DNA from: Undaria pinnatifida
Lineage: Eukaryota > Sar > Phaeophyceae > Laminariales > Alariaceae
Length of the DNA: 64,000 nt
Assembly (NCBI GenBank): GCA_012845835.1
Contig: JABAKD010000025.1
Coordinates: forward strand, 4,968,319 to 5,032,318
Direction of reading: 5' to 3'
The first letter of the stretch is position 1. Every line of letters begins with the position of its first letter. The translations under genes were made by a program, and so were the position numbers. Of this stretch, positions 57,542 through 64,000 are shown piece by piece. The notes under the pieces were generated by a model that saw nothing but the letters and a program-made list of their open reading frames with translations, ran no database searches and was not told the DNA's origin.

Positions 57542-60189
57542 GCAACTTGAGAAGGAACAGCTTACCGGCGGTAGAATATCAAAACCAAAATCCGGACCTG
57601 TTTTGGAGAACAGCGCGCTTTAGGTGTTGCTGTGTGGGTGGGTCTGTCGAGAGGTTTTCGGATGGTTGGTATCTTGGCCTGGATCACGTTTGGCGGGTTT
57701 TTTTTCTGTTATTAGTGTATTTTTAGGTGGCGCCCGTTGCCTACCTCTGCCTCTGTTCCTTGTGCCAGATAGATGGCCCATTTATTTTATTTTATTTTTG
57801 AAGTTGGCGTCCGCCGCCTGCCCACCTCGTCCTCTCTGCCTCTCGAAGATGTACCCGTTTTGTGTTGTTGAATTGCGGGGTTGTTAGCTCATCACTGCTG
57901 TACGTACCGTTGTTTCTCATTTCTCATCCCCTGCTCCTTCCTGGCATACGCCGATGGGTTTGCCGACCAAAGGCTGTTGATGTTGGGGACTGTTTTATTG
58001 CGCGAGCGGTGTCACGGTTGTCGCGTGACACACGTTTGACGTTATACAAAGAATATAAACTTGATCTTTTTGAAAGGCGATACGTCCAGCGACCAGTGTG
58101 CGTACGTACACCTGGTACAGCGCTTCAGGCTCCGATGGGTGGCGGTTTTGTTCGCCTGCTATGCTTGTTTTGATATACGAAAGGGGCATTCAAGCGTGTT
58201 TTTTTTTTGCTGCTACTGTAGGCCGCGCTGTGCTGGCGTACAGATGCGTTTTTGTGCCATGTTGCTGCGTCCGATTGTTTTTGATGATGTGCCACCACCG
58301 CACGCATGCACGGGCGTGTTTCGGGACCAGCAGCGGTGTCTTTCCCCCACTCGCCCGCCTACAGCAGTGCGTTGGTTGTGGATGGGAGTGTCTTAGTCTT
58401 GGGTGCCTTTTTTTTTCGACACTTGTTGTGCAACGCGCGAGAAACCCGCTGCTTCGCGTATGCCGATTTTCATTTTTGCATTTTTGTACCCAGAGCAGCA
58501 GCCAACCGTGGAATGTGTTGAGGTCAGGCCCCCCAGCAGTAGCTGAAGCGGCGGGCGATGGATGCCCTGGCTGCGCTGTGTTACACGAGTGGTTTCCCAC
58601 CTGGTACCGTGCGTGATTTTGTGCGTTATTCCTTTTTGTTGAAGGATAATGGGGCAAGGGTTGGTTGGTTTCTGTGTGTCTCGCCCTCATTGAGGACGGC
58701 GATAGTGCTGTAGCTTTAATTGTGTGAACAGGCAACGGAGCTCGACCAAACAAAAACAAATAAACAAGTGTAAAATTCATGTTTTGTCACCCATGCGTCC
58801 GGTTTTTTTCTCGAGGTCAGGGTGTCCCCATAACCTTTTGATTGTACAGGGGGGGGGAGCAGGCCTGCGCATCGCCCTCTTCGTTACACGAGGCCTCCTT
58901 ACGGCATTTAGAACTGAGGACCCTTTTGGGGGACAAAATCACTTGAATTAAGTATAGGAAGGGGTTTGGGGGCTCTGAAGGGGTTCACGTCATCCAGGTT
59001 ATCACCATAAACTGGTACAGCTTGCGGCAGGCGAGCCGCAGCCCGTTGCCGTTTTTGCGCCATTTTTATTTTATATATTCATTCTAACAACGTCAGCTGT
59101 TTATTCCGACGGCGGGTCATGCCTTGGTTCATCGCGCATCGCTCCCATCGCCGCTCGGCTTCATCTGAAGATGCTGAAAGCTCGAAGTTGTAGCCGATAC
59201 GACCGACCGTCCAGCGTCTAATTAGAAACCCTCCTGAGATAGAATCCTACGTAGTACGTAGTAGGGAAAAAAAGCAGGTCAGTATACTGCATCCGGTACT
59301 GCTGCTCGGTGCTGAACGTCGAAACTGCGTAATGGGTACGGCCGATCGTCCGGTCTAAAGTCGATGGTAACTGGACACAGCTCAGGGCGAGCTTCGCTCA
59401 AGTAGATTTCACTTTTTTTGGGGCTTTTTTTGTTATTGTTAATAGTCTAGACTACATACATTGTTTTTAACACAATATCGAGGGCGTCGACCCAACACAG
59501 AACGCTAACCCAGGCTAAGACTCCGATACGGCGCGACCTCGCCGCGCGTTTTGGGAGAACTGGTGAACATGTATGTGCGGACCACGTCAAAAATCGAATA
59601 TTATTATCTCAAGTAGTACTTGTTACTTTATCTCGTACCAGGTATGACTTGTGGGTTTAGAACATAGCAAAGAAAGGCTACTGCATAAGCACCCGAGCCT
59701 GAGATGTTCACCCCACCTGGTTACCTGAAAGAAAGAGAAAACACATGTTGTGTTATATTATTTTTTACCCAGACAGAGCTAAAGTTAGCGCCCGGCTGTC
59801 GTAAGAGACGGGGGGGGGAGTTCCCCAGCAAAGAAAGCAAGAAGAAAGGAAAATTGAAATGTAAAATGATATGTTTTCAAGCCACCAGGCGTTTAATTGC
59901 ATGTATGTGGAAGGTTTTCAGATTTGGACGTGAACTCAAAACTGCCCCTGCCGACCTCGAGAGCAGATATTAGTAGATAGATCTCGAACCCCCTTGAGGG
60001 TTTGGTTGGGGTTAGGGTCAGGTCTGGGATCGGGTTGGTTTGGGCAGGGCAACCGTCGTTTTGTGCGGACCTGCGCATAGATAGGGAGCCGCCATACATA
60101 ACTCGCTATTGAATTTTCGTGCAAATCTAAAAAACATCGCGCGTAGGTGCAGCTTCGCGGGGGGGCTTTCACAGCAGCCCAAACAAAAC

Positions 60190-60252
60190 GCATCTTACAA
60201 AGATGAGTATTGACCCTAAAGTCGTCGAACTCACAGCTGACGTCCTCAACAT
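60190..60252 (+). repeat. Copy of R1 family end
   Basis: cttacaaagatgagtattga then gtcgtcgaactcacagctga is an R1 end, near-identical to the copy at the left edge of the window. Confidence 0.5.
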
Positions 60253-63200
60253 TTTTTTTTAAAATAGTTATGCCCTGCAAGATCCACATATATATCCATC
60301 TACCCAGGAGAAACCCCGAGGATGCGCCCAGGATGTACCTCCTTTTTTTGTATACCCCGCAAAGGTCCATATATACGATCGTATCTACCCAGGAAACCTC
60401 GGCGATGCACCCAGGATATCCCCTGGCAGCTGGCGACCAAGATCTTGAAAGGAAGAACAGCATGCTGAAAGGAACAAACGGCACGTACTCCGATACCCTT
60501 TTATTATATACCAGGTAGCGGCATTTATCGGGCAGCAGCGGCACTGTTCTTCTATTAACATAGTAGGTATTATAGTAGTTATCTGGCTTGCCGCCTGCGT
60601 GCCACCAGACTGTAATTCGCTTTCATTCACCGCTTGACTCCGCCCGTTCCTCTAAAAAAAAGAAAATCGATTCTCGAAATCCCCGGTCCAAGCCACCCTG
60701 CGACGCAAACATCACCCCCACGTTGTTGGGTATATCTTTCGTCGCTTTGCTGACCTCACGAAGTTCTGAATCAGCTCCTGGGGCGTGCTTGTGTCTAGTT
60801 TTGTTTCGGCGAGCCTTCTCGCGTTATTTTCAGCGCGCTAGAATCGATCCAGCACCACAACACCTGGCATTAATATTCAATACAACACATAACAATAGAT
60901 AAATGCCTTCGGTTTTCGCATGGTTCGAGCCCGTCTGTGATCACGGATACAGCAATTTAAACATTCCAACTCCGCCGCCAACTGCTGGTCATTCGCGCCT
61001 TGTCCTCATACCACCGCCCCTTACCGTCCCCCAACGCCGCTTGAACCACTACTACTAATAGCATGAATATAATATTTGGCTCATCAAAACCTAGTTCCGC
61101 ACCTCTGCGTGCCCGGCAGAGCTATGAAGCCCCCTGAAGGGACGTAACATAAGGGGAAAGAGAAAACAAAAGGACTAGGATAACGTCAACTACCGAAGCT
61201 ATCGCCACACAGCCCAACCGAGGGGGGGGGAGGGGGTGCAATCGTCGTATCATGCATGGCCGTAGTCCGTAGGACCGTAGACCCTCGCATGCCTATACAA
61301 TGGCAGGGCGGAGCTAGTCGGGTTTTCACCAACCAGGCAGACGTTGCGTGCACCAAGCGCGAAACGTCGTAAGGTGTTTGGCGAATCGCATGAAAGGGTG
61401 AGCTGCAACCTACCAAGAAGAACCGCTTCTCCGGGCGGATTTTGGTACCATGTGTGCGTATGGATGACGGCGCCGAATTGCTCTTTTTCCGGATGCGAAC
61501 ATAGTCTACATCCTTCAAAACGGAAGAGCGCAAGTTGTACGTCTCTCATCGCAAGCGAGGGGGGGGTTTTGGCGAAATTACATTAGGAAAATGAAGCTGC
61601 GTCTTACAACCCCAGCTGGGGGTGCATGTGGCCGTATTCCTGAGCAACACAAACTCTCGCATGCCGGCAATACCGGGATGGAGCACATCCAATTTTCATC
61701 GATCAGGCCGATATTGCTTGCAGCAAGCGCGAAGCTCCATGTGAGTTGGGAGACAGCGTTGAAGTGCCTCCTTCAAAACAGGCCCCAAACAAAACCGACA
61801 GCCTTGTGCTTCGGTATGCGCGGCCAAATTACCCGAGAATCACCGCGACGAATGGGGGGGATTGACAGGACAAAAATCAAACACAAGAGGAGTGTGACTA
61901 ACGGTAAAGGGCAAAAACGGTGAGGTTTAACACCGACGGTGCAAGTGAAAAAAAATGTCATTAAACCCAGAGCGGCCGCCAAGGACACTGCCGGCGCGCT
62001 GAAAAAACAGCACGTCACTCCGTTTCGCGCGCCGATTCCCATGTATATATACACATTGTAAAAACCATCCCGTTCTAAACAATATATAATCGCCTGGGCT
62101 TGGCCCAGCCTTGATCTAAACCCCTCCTATTTTCCCCTGGGCAGTGTGTTGCTTGGTGTGCTTTGGTGCTCTTGCGTGAAACTAATCTCGTCTGCGCACG
62201 GTATGATATTGTTTGGATACGAGATTAGTATTAATAGGTGGCGCGAGCGACCGAGCGAACGGGCGACGGCGCGCGGTCGATGGTCCCGTTCGTCATGCCG
62301 TACCAACACAAACAATAATAGGGCACCTTGGGAAAAAACAGCCCAACGGTATCGAAACTGCAATAAAAATTTCATGTTCTTACTTCTTTAAAGCTTATCA
62401 TACCTCTATGAAGCGTAGCGTTGCATTCACCAGTCACGCACCGTCGCCGGTACCAACCAATAAACGCGTCGTCTTTTTAATGACGGGAAAAAAAAGTTTT
62501 TTCTTTTGTGGCGCCGAAAGCGTGTGGGCTTCGTCCAGAAGAACAAACAACACAGAAAGCAACGACAAAAAACAAGGAAAATCAAAAGCTTCCCGGCCTT
62601 CTCTGCCCCGCCGATCGCCCTCCTCTCGCCTATACAAAAACAAGCAAAGCAAAAACAGACAGCCAGCTAGCTGCTGCTCCGCGACATAGAACCAAACCAT
62701 TCATATTGACTGTAAGAAACGTCGAATTATCATCCCCCCCCCCGGCCCCCGCCCCCATCCATATCGTTGCCTGTACGGAATACCCCTCCCACCTCCTCCG
62801 CAGCCCTCCCCTTCACCCCCTCTCTTGAACCCCAATAAAGAATTGTTCGGTTTTCCCAACGCCAGAAGCGTGCGTTCACGACGGAGCACGAACGCGAGAA
62901 ACTCTTTTGACGCCCTCTCTCACTTCTATAATAGTAGCGCCTCGAAAAAACGAAAATCATCCTGACCCCCTCCAACCTCCCCGCCACCTTCCCCGCCCCA
63001 AAAAAGCCTTCCTTCGTTCGTTCCTTCCCTCCTTCCCTCGTACACTGTTGCGGTCTGCCCTGCCCACTGCCCACCAACTCAGGGCTGGTTAGTTCTTGCT
63101 GTGTAAAACCGAAAAACTTCCTAGTGTTGGTAGTGGTGGTTAAAGTCGCGGATACGGTTCTTACTGCTTGTCGCTGCTAGCTGTGTTCACACTAAAAACG

Positions 63201-63539
63201 ACGGATCCCAGGTCCTTCCTCCAAAGCCGGACCAATTATCACGTCGCAGCCTTACCCCCTCCCCCCCCATCAAACACTTAACCCCCATCGCCCCCCAACC
63301 CACCCTCTCGCAGCAACCCATCCATGGAAACTGCACACCCGTATTACTCTACGACGTGTCGTATGTATACCAACCTTTAGTGCCAGAGCCGATACTTTTT
63401 TTTCTCCATCATTAACGTCATCGCGGTATTCACGCCTGCCGCAAGCACACACAGAAAGCACGCCGTGGCCGATAGAAGGCGAAGCCTCACCGACCAAGAC
63501 CGTTGGGCGTAACGGAGGAGACTCCTCCCGAAAATTGGT

Positions 63540-63998
63540 AATTACCGCGAAAAAAACGGTAGCCACCGCGAGAAAAGCGGCAACCACCGCGATAATCCAC
63601 CGCGAAAAAGAACGATAGCTACCGGAGCCGGTCTACGGTAGCCACCCCGATGTTTTCTTTAACCAAATCGCCGGTGTCAAAACCAGCTCCCGGTCGTATC
63701 TCCTGAAGTACTGTGTCCCTCGACACCTCGACGTTATCGATCGATAGACCTTAGCACACAAGACATTATGTGGATATATATTTTTCACTAGTATCCTTCC
63801 TTGGGTCGAGCAGCCATGAAACGTTCGATAAAGAAAATCGCTGGTTTTGGGTGGGGCTATCGTAGAATCAGTCACCGCGAAAAAAAAGCCGCAACTACCG
63901 CGAGAACCACGGTAACCACCGCGAAAAAAGCGGTAACCACCGCGAAACAAGCGGGAATTACCGCGAAAAAACGGTAACCATCGCGCTCTCCATCCTTC
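63540..63998. repeat. Imperfect array of accgcgaaaa(g)cggta units
   Basis: Short units of the form ggtaaccaccgcgaaaaaag recur at 63540-63650 and 63870-63985. Each contains self-complementary ccgcg and ggtaacc parts. The inverted R3 copy lies between the two blocks. No gene is visible. Confidence 0.5.
63640..63770 (-). repeat. Inverted copy of repeat family R3
   Basis: The reverse complement of the R3 unit at 135-270 is recognisable from aaatcgccggtgtcaaaacc, cggtcgtatctcctga and cgacacctcgacgttatcga. The family therefore occurs at both edges of the window in opposite orientation. Confidence 0.55.
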
Positions 63999-64000
63999 CT

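Larger units (their letters stand above)
57542..64000. other. Region without a supportable gene
   Basis: It begins with the 3' UTR of the DUF3605 gene. Beyond it I see an R1 end (60190-60252), an inverted R3 copy, accgcg arrays and a diverged duplication (about 61284-61420 with 61655-61790). Open frames of up to about 200 codons lack recognisable motifs or consistent splice signals. Exons of a gene extending past the right edge cannot be excluded. Confidence 0.5.

Overview
The window reads as nuclear DNA of a multicellular stramenopile alga, most probably a brown alga of the Ectocarpus type. The genes are intron-rich, with introns of about 0.2 to 3.6 kb, GT-AG borders and pyrimidine-rich acceptors. 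One gene starts with a heterokont-style plastid presequence: a signal peptide followed by a phenylalanine at the predicted cleavage site. The rest is packed with simple repeats and dispersed repeats. There are no operons, ribosome binding sites or CRISPR arrays. All gene models were built by hand from open frames, splice signals, intron phase and recalled protein-family motifs. No alignment or transcript was available.

Layout. (1) 1.5-13.8 kb, minus: nine-exon gene for a coiled-coil protein of about 489 residues. One intron holds a TIR element with a tRNA-Phe(GAA)-like sequence. (2) 13.8-14.1 kb: short divergent promoter region. (3) 14.1-23.2 kb, plus: plastid-targeted DUF1995 (LPA3-like) protein. 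(4) 24.9-39.2 kb or beyond, minus: HMG-CoA reductase of the mevalonate pathway, with all catalytic motifs, an Asn-rich insertion in a surface loop and a long C-terminal extension. Its 5' end is unresolved. (5) 40.0-40.3 kb, plus: hAT transposase relic. (6) 41.1-43.0 kb: repeat arrays. (7) 44.0-51.9 kb, minus: gene with a low-complexity N-terminus and a possible MULE/FLYWCH-like zinc-finger segment, 3' end unresolved. (8) 52.4-57.5 kb, plus: four-exon gene ending in a DUF3605-like domain. (9) 57.5-64 kb: no supportable gene, mostly repeats.

The most notable signal is repeated across three genes. Introns contain tandem copies of the sequence spanning a neighbouring exon-intron junction. Copies of acceptor-side junctions lie upstream of the working exon. 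Copies of donor-side junctions lie downstream. I count at least eight such cases, most of them decayed. This looks like intron growth by duplication across splice junctions, leaving decoy splice sites behind. The genes themselves do not form an obvious pathway: HMG-CoA reductase makes mevalonate for isoprenoids, the DUF1995 protein is probably plastid-located, and the others are of unknown function.
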